The position numbers and the translations under genes were made by a program. From an uncultured Lachnospiraceae bacterium (GTDB taxonomy: Bacteria; Bacillota; Clostridia; Lachnospirales; Lachnospiraceae): a stretch of DNA of 29,864 nucleotides. The DNA lies in the NCBI GenBank assembly GCA_910588405.1, contig CAJUPT010000043.1, positions 1 through 29,864 on the forward strand, in the 5' to 3' direction. Position 1 is the first letter of the stretch. The number at the start of each line of letters is the position of its first letter. The notes under the pieces are model-generated. The model was not told where the DNA came from and did no database searches. It saw only the letters and a program-made list of their open reading frames with translations. This document shows, piece after piece, positions 14,536 through 22,159 of the stretch.

Positions 14536-15237
14536 TTAGATTAGATAACTGCCGATGACAGGACGACCGCAGCAATATTTGCTGAAGGATATGGCAGTCA
14601 GTCGATAGGGCTGCAATAGTTTTTGAATAAATACAGGTAATACCTGGTTGAATTTTACTTCCAAAATCACAGCATTTTGAAACACCGGATTCCAGGGAAG
14701 CTGTCGTTCGTAAAGATTCAGGTTTGCTTCCGATGATCGAATATGGGAATCGAGTGTTAGCCGGACGTCAAATTCCTGATAAGAAAAAGCGGTCCGGTCA
14801 TATTCGATGATGGCAACCGGGCGGTATCGGTGAAGCGTCAGCATTGTATAGAGCTTCATGGCATCCTCGCCTCCGTAAGCAAACAAAGGCGTATAGATCC
14901 CCTGTGCAAGAGCTGCCGCATCTGATCGGGATATTTCCAGACTGGTTTTGTGCTGTAAATTACCGTTTTTACTTTTGAGTTCCAGTTTAGCAGTGGGTTG
15001 ATCTTCATCATAAATGCGCAGGCGCAGCTTCCGGCGCTTTTGCAGGCCGTCCAGTTTTTCACGGTAATCCCTGCCGTCCGGTGTGTCATAGTACAGGCTT
15101 TTGACCCGGTAAGCGCCCTGTTTGCCGTGTTCATCCGAGCATAAGAAAGCGCCCAGCCGCGTCTTTAGTCTGACAGCGTCGGGATAACTGATCAAATATT
15201 TTTGTTCACTTCTGTATATGGATAAGGTATCAGCCAT
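14536..15237 (-). CDS. VTC-domain polyphosphate polymerase-like protein
   Basis: This 233-residue protein corresponds to the VTC catalytic tunnel domain alone. Motifs include EQKY (11-14), YRVKSLYYDTPDG (43-55), the basic RRKLRLRIY (68-76), and LELKSK (85-90). Later come VAIIEYDRTAF and a final VILEVKFN. The basic and acidic residues line the polyphosphate tunnel in the triphosphate-tunnel fold, and the family in yeast makes polyphosphate from ATP. There is no SPX domain and no membrane helix, so it probably works with the DUF4956 membrane protein encoded next in the operon. Polyphosphate synthesis is inferred from the family. The two CotH genes diverge from it across 297 bp. Confidence 0.9.
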   Translation of the reverse strand: MADTLSIYRSEQKYLISYPDAVRLKTRLGAFLCSDEHGKQGAYRVKSLYYDTPDGRDYREKLDGLQKRRKLRLRIYDEDQPTAKLELKSKNGNLQHKTSLEISRSDAAALAQGIYTPLFAYGGEDAMKLYTMLTLHRYRPVAIIEYDRTAFSYQEFDVRLTLDSHIRSSEANLNLYERQLPWNPVFQNAVILEVKFNQVLPVFIQKLLQPYRLTAISFSKYCCGRPVIGSYLI

Positions 15238-15412
15238 AATCGTCCCATTGTAGTTTCATATAATGTGCAAAAAATATCCCTTGGTCATTTTTTAATGCCG
15301 TTTAAAATATTGTATCAAAAAAACCAAAAAAATCAATAGATATAATGTGAATGTTTGTCTGAATTTTTTATAAATAAAAGTTGAAACGAATGTTTCGGCT
15401 TGTCAGTGAGCC

Positions 15413-15441
15413 TTGCCAAAAAGACCATGATCGTATATGAT
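15413..15441 (+). promoter_or_regulatory. Promoter of the CotH gene pair
   Basis: TTGCCA (15413-15418) and TATGAT (15436-15441) are 17 bp apart, each one mismatch from consensus. The transcript would start near 15448, giving a leader of about 85 nt before ATG 15535. The rest of the 15238-15534 gap is AT-rich; it must also hold the VTC promoter, for which I see no convincing boxes. Confidence 0.7.
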
Positions 15442-15534
15442 GATAATGCGGATATGATGTTGTCATTTTTACTGTGGAAATTATCTGCTGTGATCCGGTT
15501 TAAAGCGCGTGGTATGCATGGAGAGGTATGAAGA

Positions 15535-17220
15535 ATGATGAGGGAAAGCGATAAACGGCGTATGTTTTTCGGTGCACTGTTGCTATTGACCGTATGTGTG
15601 TTGGGCAGTATGTTTCAATCAGTTCAAAAAGTAAACGGAAAAGAAGACATACAACGAATTTGTTTTGCAAATGCGTCCGCACAGCCAGGAGTGCCGGTAG
15701 AAGTGCTTGCATTTCATTATCCGATTTTTCGTCCCTTACATTATACGTGGAGGGTTGACGGAGAGCTGGCAAAAACGACGGGCGCTAGCTATACGCCGAC
15801 GGAACAAGATCTGGAAAAGGAAATCACTGTGACCGTAACGGCAGAGGGCGTAAAAGAGCAGAGCCTGTCAGTGTATTGCAGCAAGCTTCCGGTATTATAT
15901 ATAGAGACAGAGGATGGGACGGAGGATATTTCCAAAAAGGAATATAAGACGATTTCCTATGTGCTGCAGGGGGCAGGGGAGAATAGTTATGACCATTATG
16001 AGGGAACGGCACAGTTAAAAGGACGTGGTAATTTTTCCTGGGAAATGCCGAAGCATCCCTATAAGTTGAAGCTGGATCAAAAAGAAAGTCTGCTGGGGAT
16101 GGGAAAAAATAAGCATTGGGTACTGGTTCCGAACTTTCAGGATATCAGTCTGATGCGCAATACGCTGTCTTACCGTCTGTCCGGAGAGGTGGGATTGACA
16201 GCGATGAAAACTCAGTGGGTCAGCCTTGTTTTCAATGGGAGTTATGCGGGTAATTATCAGCTATGCCAGCAGATTAGACCGGGGGCGGACCAAGTCCCGG
16301 TTACGGATTTGGAGGAGGTTTCCCGTCAGGCGGCGGAGGTCGTCCTTGCGGAAGGAATGATTTCATCGGATTCACGGGATGCGTTAAGGGAACACTTTGA
16401 AGATGATCTGAGCTGGATGTCTACGGGGCGCTTTGAATTTGAAGGGCAGGAATATCCGATGCCTGAAGGGGTAAAAGCACCGCCGCTGACCGGAGGCTTT
16501 ATTCTGGAAATTGCCACCAACTATGATGAGCCGTCAAAATTTACGACCCGTCTGGGGCAGCCTGTGATGTTTCATTCTCCGGTTAATGCATGGACAAATG
16601 AGGAATTGATGAATTATGCAAAGGAGTATGTCCAGGCCATAGAGGATGCGGTATGGGCGGAGGATGGACGCGCTGTTTTTCGGGGTATTTCCGTACATTA
16701 CAGTGATTTGATCGACTTGGATTCTCTGGTGGCGTATTGGCTTGTCTCGGAGTATTTTTATAATATGGACTTCGGGATGAAAAGCGTTTTTCTTTATAAA
16801 GAGATCGATGAGAAGGCTTATATGGGGCCGATCTGGGATATGGATTTCAGCAGCAGGAGTGTAACTGGATTCGGTCTTTATGATCAGTGGGCCGTTTTAC
16901 ATTTAAATGATGCCTGCCAGGAAACGATGTGGTATAAAGCGTTGGTAAAAGATGAAATTTTTATTGAACGAGCATTTGAGCTGTATCAACAGTATCGTCC
17001 TGTTTTCTGGCAATTGGCGGAGGAAAACGGGGTGATCGATGGGTATTATGATTACCTGTATGAATCTGCCATGGCTAACGAAAAGCTTTGGTTGAATGGC
17101 CGAGCTTTTACGGAGGATGTGGAGGAATATTTAAAGCCCTGGTTTCAGGAACGACTGGCATGGATGGATGCGCAGTTTGTGTCAGCCGAGACGTTGATGC
17201 GGTCGCTGAATCCTGATTAA
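15535..17220 (+). CDS. CotH-kinase family protein, first paralogue
   Basis: This 561-residue protein is membrane-anchored or exported. A basic RESDKRR start is followed by one hydrophobic helix (about 12-28), and the remainder is predicted outside the cell. An Ig-like segment with YTWRVDGEL...YTPTEQDLEKEITVTV comes first (about 50-110). The CotH kinase-like domain follows: KGRGNFSW (162-169), PYKLKL, LLGMGKNKHWVL, GNYQLCQQIRPGADQVPV and GPIWDMDFSSRS with the conserved W434-D-M-D437. CotH of Bacillus spores is an atypical kinase that phosphorylates coat proteins; other members decorate surface proteins. The target here is unknown. GAGAGG lies 8 bp before ATG 15535, and ATG 15538 is equivalent. 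A close paralogue follows directly. Confidence 0.9.
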   Translation: MMRESDKRRMFFGALLLLTVCVLGSMFQSVQKVNGKEDIQRICFANASAQPGVPVEVLAFHYPIFRPLHYTWRVDGELAKTTGASYTPTEQDLEKEITVTVTAEGVKEQSLSVYCSKLPVLYIETEDGTEDISKKEYKTISYVLQGAGENSYDHYEGTAQLKGRGNFSWEMPKHPYKLKLDQKESLLGMGKNKHWVLVPNFQDISLMRNTLSYRLSGEVGLTAMKTQWVSLVFNGSYAGNYQLCQQIRPGADQVPVTDLEEVSRQAAEVVLAEGMISSDSRDALREHFEDDLSWMSTGRFEFEGQEYPMPEGVKAPPLTGGFILEIATNYDEPSKFTTRLGQPVMFHSPVNAWTNEELMNYAKEYVQAIEDAVWAEDGRAVFRGISVHYSDLIDLDSLVAYWLVSEYFYNMDFGMKSVFLYKEIDEKAYMGPIWDMDFSSRSVTGFGLYDQWAVLHLNDACQETMWYKALVKDEIFIERAFELYQQYRPVFWQLAEENGVIDGYYDYLYESAMANEKLWLNGRAFTEDVEEYLKPWFQERLAWMDAQFVSAETLMRSLNPD

Positions 17221-17264
17221 TACAGGCGGGGAGGATGGCTTGCGAAAGTATAAAAAATGGTATA

Positions 17265-17273
17265 TGATATAAT
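17265..17273 (+). promoter_or_regulatory. Possible extended -10 promoter before the second CotH gene
   Basis: TGATATAAT matches the extended -10 consensus TGnTATAAT perfectly, 96 bp before the preferred start at 17370. No good -35 stands at the right distance. The second gene could therefore be expressed separately from the first. Confidence 0.45.
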
Positions 17274-17369
17274 CGTAGTGAAAGGATGGCGATCAGTCTG
17301 ACAGTACGCTGGCGCACTGGGACCATAAAAAGATATACAGCGATGATTGTGAGATTTCTAAGGAAAAGA

Positions 17370-19076
17370 ATGATTGAAAAGTACAAACGCCGGGCTGTTT
17401 TCAGTATGCTGATAGTTTTGACTGTCATATTATCGGCAGTACTCTGGTATCAGGATCGGGATAAAAAAAGGAATACAAAGGCGGCGGAATTGAAGCAGGG
17501 AACCGCCTATTTTTCCAATGCCACCGCCCGGCCGGGGACGCCGGTAGAGGTAGTTGCAGCTAATTATCCGATGTTTACACAGCTGGTTTATGAGTGGAGA
17601 GTCGATGGAGAGCTGATAGAGCATGACGGTTCCAGCTATACGCCGGTGGAAGCTGATTTGGAAAAGATGATTACGGTGACTGTCAGGGCGGATGGCTATG
17701 AGGAACAAATGCTGTCGATGTATTGCAGTAAGCTTCCTGTTTTGTACATAGACACGGATGATGGTACAAATGTGGAATCGAAGGATGAATATAAAAGCGC
17801 TTATTATGTGCTGCAGGGCGCCGGAGAAGGTCCATATGAAACTGTCACAGGCGGCGCCTGGGTGAAAGGGCGGGGAAATTATTCTTGGACACTGCCGAAG
17901 ACGCCTTATAAGTTAAAGCTGGATGATGAGGCGGATTTGCTGGGGATGGGAGAGAATAAGCACTGGGTACTGATTCCCAATATGCCTGATCCCAGCTTGA
18001 TGCGGAATACGTTGTCTTGTTGGATTTCGGAACAGATGGGTTTGGTTTCTATGAAAACGAAATGGGTTGCCCTGGTGGTTAACGGCAGCTGTATGGGCAA
18101 TTATCAGCTGTGCCAGCAGATCCGTCCGGGCGCCGATCGGGTGCCTGCCGCCGATTGGGAAGAATTATCCGGTCAGGTGGCGGAGACTGTTTATTCGGAG
18201 GGCGGCGTACCAGGGGAAAAGGAGGAGCTGAAAGCGTATCTGGAACAGAATTTAAGCTGGATGTCCGAGGGGGTTTTTGAATTTAAGGGGAAAAACTATA
18301 CGGTCCCCGATCAGCTGATGCCATCGGCGCTAACCGGTGGGTTTGTATTGGAAATTGATATTTCTTTTGACAGAACGACCCAGTTTTTTTCTCATGTAGG
18401 TCTGCCGATTATGGTTTGTTTTCCGGAATATGCAAAGAGTAATCAGGAGCTGATGGATTACATTGTGGATTATGTCCAGGCAGTTGAGGATGCGGCCTAT
18501 GACGAGGAAGGCTATGGAACATTCAGGGGGAAATCTGTTCACTACAGTGAATTGGTGGATATGGATTCTCTGGTGAACTATTGGTTGGTTTCCGAATTAT
18601 TTTATAATGTAGACTTTGACATGAAAAGTATTTTTCTGTATAAGGATATAGAGGGAAAGCTTTTTCTGGGTCCGATCTGGGATATGGACTTGACCTGTGG
18701 TATCGGCGATGAAAGGGAGGATTCCTATACGCTGTGGGCCACATGGAATTCTGGGACGAAGGAGCAGACTATCATGTGGTACAGGCCGCTGATCAAAAAT
18801 CGTGACTTTGTCCGTCAGGCCTTTGAAGCCTATCATCGATACAGACCGTTGTTTCAGGAGATGGTGAGAGACGGCGGTATGATCGATCAATATTATGGAT
18901 ATTTGTGCGAATCCGGTCAAGCTGACGCAAAACGCTGGCGGGAAGAAGCCGACGATGAATATTTTGAGCGGGCTGTCTATCAGGAGCTGAAACCATGGCT
19001 TATTAATCGGCTGGTATGGATGGACGAGCAGTTTGCTTCGGAAGAAACGCTGGCGCAGTCATTGAATGCATATTAG
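17370..19076 (+). CDS. CotH-kinase family protein, second paralogue
   Basis: This 568-residue paralogue of the preceding protein arose by tandem duplication. The plan is the same: a basic N-terminus, a hydrophobic helix FSMLIVLTVILSAVLWY, then an Ig-like YEWRVDGELIE...YTPVEADLEKMITVTV. The kinase-like domain carries KGRGNYSW (166-173), PYKLKLDDEADLLGMGENKHWVL, GNYQLCQQIRPGADRVPA and GPIWDMDLT with W437-D-M-D440. The start at 17370 follows AAGGAAAAG and gives a length close to the first copy; an ATG at 17286 would add 28 residues. Divergence is greatest between about 260 and 330 and near the C-terminus, suggesting different substrates or partners. Confidence 0.9.
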   Translation: MIEKYKRRAVFSMLIVLTVILSAVLWYQDRDKKRNTKAAELKQGTAYFSNATARPGTPVEVVAANYPMFTQLVYEWRVDGELIEHDGSSYTPVEADLEKMITVTVRADGYEEQMLSMYCSKLPVLYIDTDDGTNVESKDEYKSAYYVLQGAGEGPYETVTGGAWVKGRGNYSWTLPKTPYKLKLDDEADLLGMGENKHWVLIPNMPDPSLMRNTLSCWISEQMGLVSMKTKWVALVVNGSCMGNYQLCQQIRPGADRVPAADWEELSGQVAETVYSEGGVPGEKEELKAYLEQNLSWMSEGVFEFKGKNYTVPDQLMPSALTGGFVLEIDISFDRTTQFFSHVGLPIMVCFPEYAKSNQELMDYIVDYVQAVEDAAYDEEGYGTFRGKSVHYSELVDMDSLVNYWLVSELFYNVDFDMKSIFLYKDIEGKLFLGPIWDMDLTCGIGDEREDSYTLWATWNSGTKEQTIMWYRPLIKNRDFVRQAFEAYHRYRPLFQEMVRDGGMIDQYYGYLCESGQADAKRWREEADDEYFERAVYQELKPWLINRLVWMDEQFASEETLAQSLNAY

Positions 19077-19104
19077 AAAGAGAATATCGGAATAAGAATT
19101 AAGG

Positions 19105-19151
19105 AATCAAAGAGATCAGGTCTGCCTTACGGCAGCCTGATCTCTTTGATT
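19105..19151. terminator. Shared hairpin between cotH2 and pyrF, overlapping the pyrF 3' end
   Basis: AATCAAAGAGATCAGG (19105-19120) pairs perfectly with 19136-19151. An inner CTGCC/GGCAG stem with a TTAC loop and a single bulged T extends it, for about 21 bp in all. The pyrF stop codon lies in the loop and its last codons form the right arm. No long T-run follows on either strand. It serves a convergent gene pair. Confidence 0.65.
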
Positions 19152-20059
19152 TCCGACATAATATCCGCTTTCATGCGCAGCGCTTCCCGCCTGGCCGCCT
19201 GGGCATAATCTTTTTCGTCACAGCTTTCTTTTTTATAGGCGCACATAATTCCTCTGGAAGAATTGATGATTGCGCCAAGCCCGTTTTTGTCAAAGGCATG
19301 GGCCACATCCTTCGCGCCGCCGCCCTGGGCGCCGTATCCCGGTACCAGGAAAAAGGTGTGGGGCGCTTTTGTGCGCAGTTCTTTTAACTGTTCCGGGTAG
19401 GTGGCGCCCACCACGGCGCCGACGGAGGTGTATCCGTAGCGGCCCAGGGCCTGCTCACCCCATGCTTCGCACATTTCGGCCATGGCTTCGTAGACCGTTT
19501 TTTCTCCCAGCTTCCGGTCCTGCAGTTCACCGGAGGAAGGGTTAGAGGTTTTTACCAGAACGAAAATGCTTTTGTCCCGTTCCCGGCACAGCTTCAAAAG
19601 CGGGGTGATGCCGTCGCTGCCCAGATAGCCGTTTACCGTCAGACAGTCTCCGCCGAAGGCGGCCGCCTCCCTGCCGTTTACCATCGTCGTTCCCAGATGG
19701 GCGGCGGCGTAGGCTTCCATCGTGGAGCCGATGTCGTTTCGTTTGCCGTCGATGATCACATACATGCCCTTCTCGTGGGCGTAGGCAATCGTTTCCGTCA
19801 GCGCCCGCATGCCCTGCCATCCATACATTTCATAGTAGGCGGCCTGGGGTTTTACTGCCGGCACAATATCACAAAGGGCGTCGATTAATCCTTTGTTAAA
19901 GTCAAGCAGCGCCTGGGCGGCGGCGTCCAGCGGATCATCGCTCCGGGAAAAGGCAGCTTCTTTTATATATTCCGGTATATAATCCAGCTTCGGGTCCAGT
20001 CCCGCCACAGTGGGGTTCTGGTATGTGGTGATTTTTTCCAGCAGTGTATTCATTGACAT
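19127..20059 (-). CDS. pyrF: Orotidine 5'-phosphate decarboxylase
   Basis: This 310-residue protein belongs to the longer (type 2) OMP decarboxylase group, which converts OMP to UMP in the last step of de novo pyrimidine synthesis (EC 4.1.1.23). The catalytic array is present as D104-G-K106-R-N-D109-I, preceded by AGLDPKLDYIP and followed by TVNGYLGSDGITPLL and VLVKTSNPSSGE. A C-terminal LVPGYGAQGG segment binds phosphate. The start is the ATG at 20059 (ATG TCA ATG), with AGGAGG 10 bp upstream; the frame extends further upstream but only through the structured repeat. No other pyr gene is adjacent. The glycosyltransferase gene lies upstream on the same strand, 140 bp away, separated by the repeat. 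Confidence 0.96.
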   Translation of the reverse strand: MSMNTLLEKITTYQNPTVAGLDPKLDYIPEYIKEAAFSRSDDPLDAAAQALLDFNKGLIDALCDIVPAVKPQAAYYEMYGWQGMRALTETIAYAHEKGMYVIIDGKRNDIGSTMEAYAAAHLGTTMVNGREAAAFGGDCLTVNGYLGSDGITPLLKLCRERDKSIFVLVKTSNPSSGELQDRKLGEKTVYEAMAEMCEAWGEQALGRYGYTSVGAVVGATYPEQLKELRTKAPHTFFLVPGYGAQGGGAKDVAHAFDKNGLGAIINSSRGIMCAYKKESCDEKDYAQAARREALRMKADIMSEIKEIRLP

Positions 20060-20069
20060 AGTCTTTTGT

Positions 20070-20179
20070 CCTCCTATTAAAGTTCCGCTACAGTTCTCCA
20101 TCACCCCCTGAATCTGGAAGGGTTTCCGGTCGCCTGCTGCGTCTGTAAATCCTTCCGGGGCGAATCCGGACTTCCGCTG
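20070..20179 (-). repeat. Structured pre-RBS repeat before pyrF
   Basis: On the minus strand the element starts CAGCGGAAGTCCGGA and ends CTGTAGCGGAACTTTAATAG, joining the GGAGG of pyrF. AGTCC faces GAACT (one mismatch), again flanking a GGA/GGA internal loop. TTCGCCCC pairs with GGGGTGAT, and GGAAGGATTT pairs with AAACCCTTCC, with an 8-nt bulge AGATTCAG on the 3' side. Relative to the other copies several pairs differ on both sides while remaining complementary. The span from hairpin to start codon (about 32 nt) is close to the 29-37 nt of the other copies. Confidence 0.82.
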
Positions 20180-20199
20180 AGTTGGGTTCCACAGTTTCT

Positions 20200-21219
20200 T
20201 TAATTGAACCCATATATTTTCTGAGCAATCTTATAACAGAATGAAGCGAAGGCCCGTCCCGGCCGGCCGGGCAGATTCATAACGATTCCCAGAATATTCC
20301 ATCGCAGTTTTTTGTAGACTGCGGGATTGGTTTCCCGCATATACTGCCAGATGTCCTGTTTTTTTTGCAGGTTCTCCGGCAGCTTGGAGCGGATGCACAG
20401 GATGGAGCTGATGGTGGTGATAATGCTCAGATAGTTCCGCATATACCGTTCCAGCCGGGGCGTGTCGATCACGGCTTCGGTGTACTGGTCGATCATGATA
20501 TGGTTCACTTTCAGCTGCTGGTCGATGCGGGAAATCATCACCTTTTCATTCACCGACTGGTCCTCCCGCCCGATAAAATAGCGGTAGAAATTCACATTCA
20601 GATAATACATCGTCCGCACATAGGGGAAGGGCTGGAACACAAAAATATTGTCCACATAAAAGGTGTGTTCCGGCAGATGCAGGCCGCAGTCTTTCAGCAG
20701 CTTTGTCCGGTAAATGACGGAATGCATCAGGATGTAGTTGCCCGCTTTAAACCGTCCCACCTCATTCCAGGTGAAAATCCGGTCTTTGGGCATAACCCGG
20801 CGGTAGTGCATCACCATCTTATGATGCGCGCCCTGTTTCTCATAGACAAAATTCGACAGGAACATGTCCACGGAATGCTCCTGTTCCCGCAGCGTCCGCA
20901 GGGTATCAAGAATTTTCAAATAAGCTTTTTTGTTTACCCAGTCGTCGCTGTCCACCACTTTAAAATACAGTCCCGTGGCATGGGTCAGCCCCGTATTGAC
21001 CGCGCCGCCGTGTCCGGCGTTGGGCTGGTGGATGGCCCGGACGATGTCAGGGTATCTGGCGGCGTAGGAATCCGCGATTTCGCCGGTATTATCCTTCGTG
21101 GAGCCGTCGTCCACAATCAGAATTTCCACTTCATCCCCGCCGACGAGCAGAGAGTCGATACAGCGGGCCATATAATCGGCCGAGTGGTAGCAGGGGATGG
21201 CTATGGTCAGTAGTTTCAT
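20200..21219 (-). CDS. Family 2 glycosyltransferase
   Basis: This 339-residue protein has a GT-A fold of the GT2 family. It opens LTIAIPCYHSADYMARCIDS, followed by the nucleotide-binding VDDGS (36-40), the NAGHGGAVNTGL segment and the metal-binding VDSDDW (89-94). The rest is a helix-rich region with no clear membrane span. It likely transfers a sugar from a nucleotide donor to a cell-surface polysaccharide or glycolipid, but donor and acceptor cannot be named. GGAGG lies about 11 bp before the ATG. The gene stands upstream of pyrF on the same strand without other polysaccharide genes. Confidence 0.9.
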   Translation of the reverse strand: MKLLTIAIPCYHSADYMARCIDSLLVGGDEVEILIVDDGSTKDNTGEIADSYAARYPDIVRAIHQPNAGHGGAVNTGLTHATGLYFKVVDSDDWVNKKAYLKILDTLRTLREQEHSVDMFLSNFVYEKQGAHHKMVMHYRRVMPKDRIFTWNEVGRFKAGNYILMHSVIYRTKLLKDCGLHLPEHTFYVDNIFVFQPFPYVRTMYYLNVNFYRYFIGREDQSVNEKVMISRIDQQLKVNHIMIDQYTEAVIDTPRLERYMRNYLSIITTISSILCIRSKLPENLQKKQDIWQYMRETNPAVYKKLRWNILGIVMNLPGRPGRAFASFCYKIAQKIYGFN

Positions 21220-21430
21220 AATTTAATATGCCTCCAAACATTGCCATGTACTCTCAGAATCTCAGGGAACATCGGCCGCGGATAACAGGCGCGGCGCGTT
21301 TGTGGGAGTACATCCTTTTCTACAGGACATTATACAGAATTTGCCCACGGGATGCAACAGAAGAAAAACGGGATATATTCTAAAGAAAAATGAAAATTTG
21401 TGGAAGCCGTTAAAAAGCGGAAAAAGGGGG

Positions 21431-21490
21431 TTGACGCAGACAGGTTTCTCTGATAAACTAAGTGTACTAACACTAATAATACACTTAGTT
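21431..21490 (+). promoter_or_regulatory. Promoter and palindromic operator of the GntR-ABC operon
   Basis: TTGACG (21431-21436) and TAAACT (21454-21459) are 17 bp apart. Overlapping the -10 box and running into the start site is an inverted repeat, AACTAAGTGTA (21456-21466) with TACACTTAGTT (21480-21490), spaced 13 bp. The AGTGTA...TACACT core resembles operators of YtrA-subfamily GntR repressors, so autoregulation is likely. The remainder of the 367-bp gap (21220-21586) holds the glycosyltransferase 5' side and a leader of about 120 nt with a possible 29-codon frame (21517-21606). Confidence 0.7.
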
Positions 21491-21586
21491 GTCATAATAC
21501 AAAGGAACATATCAGGATGGAATGCGAACGGCAGTGTCAGATGTCTTATGAAAAACAGCTGGACCGTAATCAGGAGGGACTATTTT

Positions 21587-22159
21587 ATGATTGTAATCGA
21601 CTATAAAGACCGGCGGCCGATTTATGAACAGGTGGTGGAAAGATTCCAGGATTTGATCGTAAAAGGTGTGATCCGGGCCGGGGAGCAGATGCCCTCGGTG
21701 CGCTCCCTGGCCATGGAGCTGGCGATCAATCCGAATACGATCCAGAAAGCCTATGCGGAGCTGGAGCGGCGGGGGTTTACTTATACCGTGAAGGGACGGG
21801 GCAGTTTTGTTTCCGCCAGGGAAGAATTTCTGGAATATACGCAGAAGGAAGTGCTGGAAAGCTTTCGGAACGACGTGGACGACGCGAAGAATCTGCAGAT
21901 CGCGAAAAATGTGCTGACGGACATTATCGACCGGTGCTATGAGGGGGCGGACGGCCTTCCGAAGAAGGGGCAGCCGCCAAAAGGCAAGGATGCTCCCATA
22001 AAAGAAAAAGGGCTTTCGGGGAAAGCGGGCGATTCTGTGAAAGAAGACCGGTTTTCGGGGGAAACGGATGATTCCATGAAAGAAGAACAGCTTCCGGAGG
22101 AGAAAGAGGTTTCGGCAGAACCGGAGCAGCCGCCGGAAGAAGAAAGGAGCAGAGCATGA
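21587..22159 (+). CDS. GntR-family regulator, YtrA subfamily
   Basis: This 190-residue protein begins MIVIDYKDRRPIYEQVVERF, the standard opening of YtrA-type GntR regulators. The winged helix follows (about 10-77), with MPSVRSLAMELAINPNTIQKAYAELERRG and the wing KGRGSFVS. YtrA regulators are usually about 120-130 residues. Here a charged, low-complexity tail of about 60 residues (130-190) is added, containing a 13-residue imperfect repeat (143-155 and 156-168). GGAGG lies 7 bp before the ATG. The stop overlaps the ATPase start in an ATGA, showing translational coupling. It probably represses its own ABC operon through the palindrome at 21456-21490 and responds to an unknown ligand. Confidence 0.92.
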   Translation: MIVIDYKDRRPIYEQVVERFQDLIVKGVIRAGEQMPSVRSLAMELAINPNTIQKAYAELERRGFTYTVKGRGSFVSAREEFLEYTQKEVLESFRNDVDDAKNLQIAKNVLTDIIDRCYEGADGLPKKGQPPKGKDAPIKEKGLSGKAGDSVKEDRFSGETDDSMKEEQLPEEKEVSAEPEQPPEEERSRA

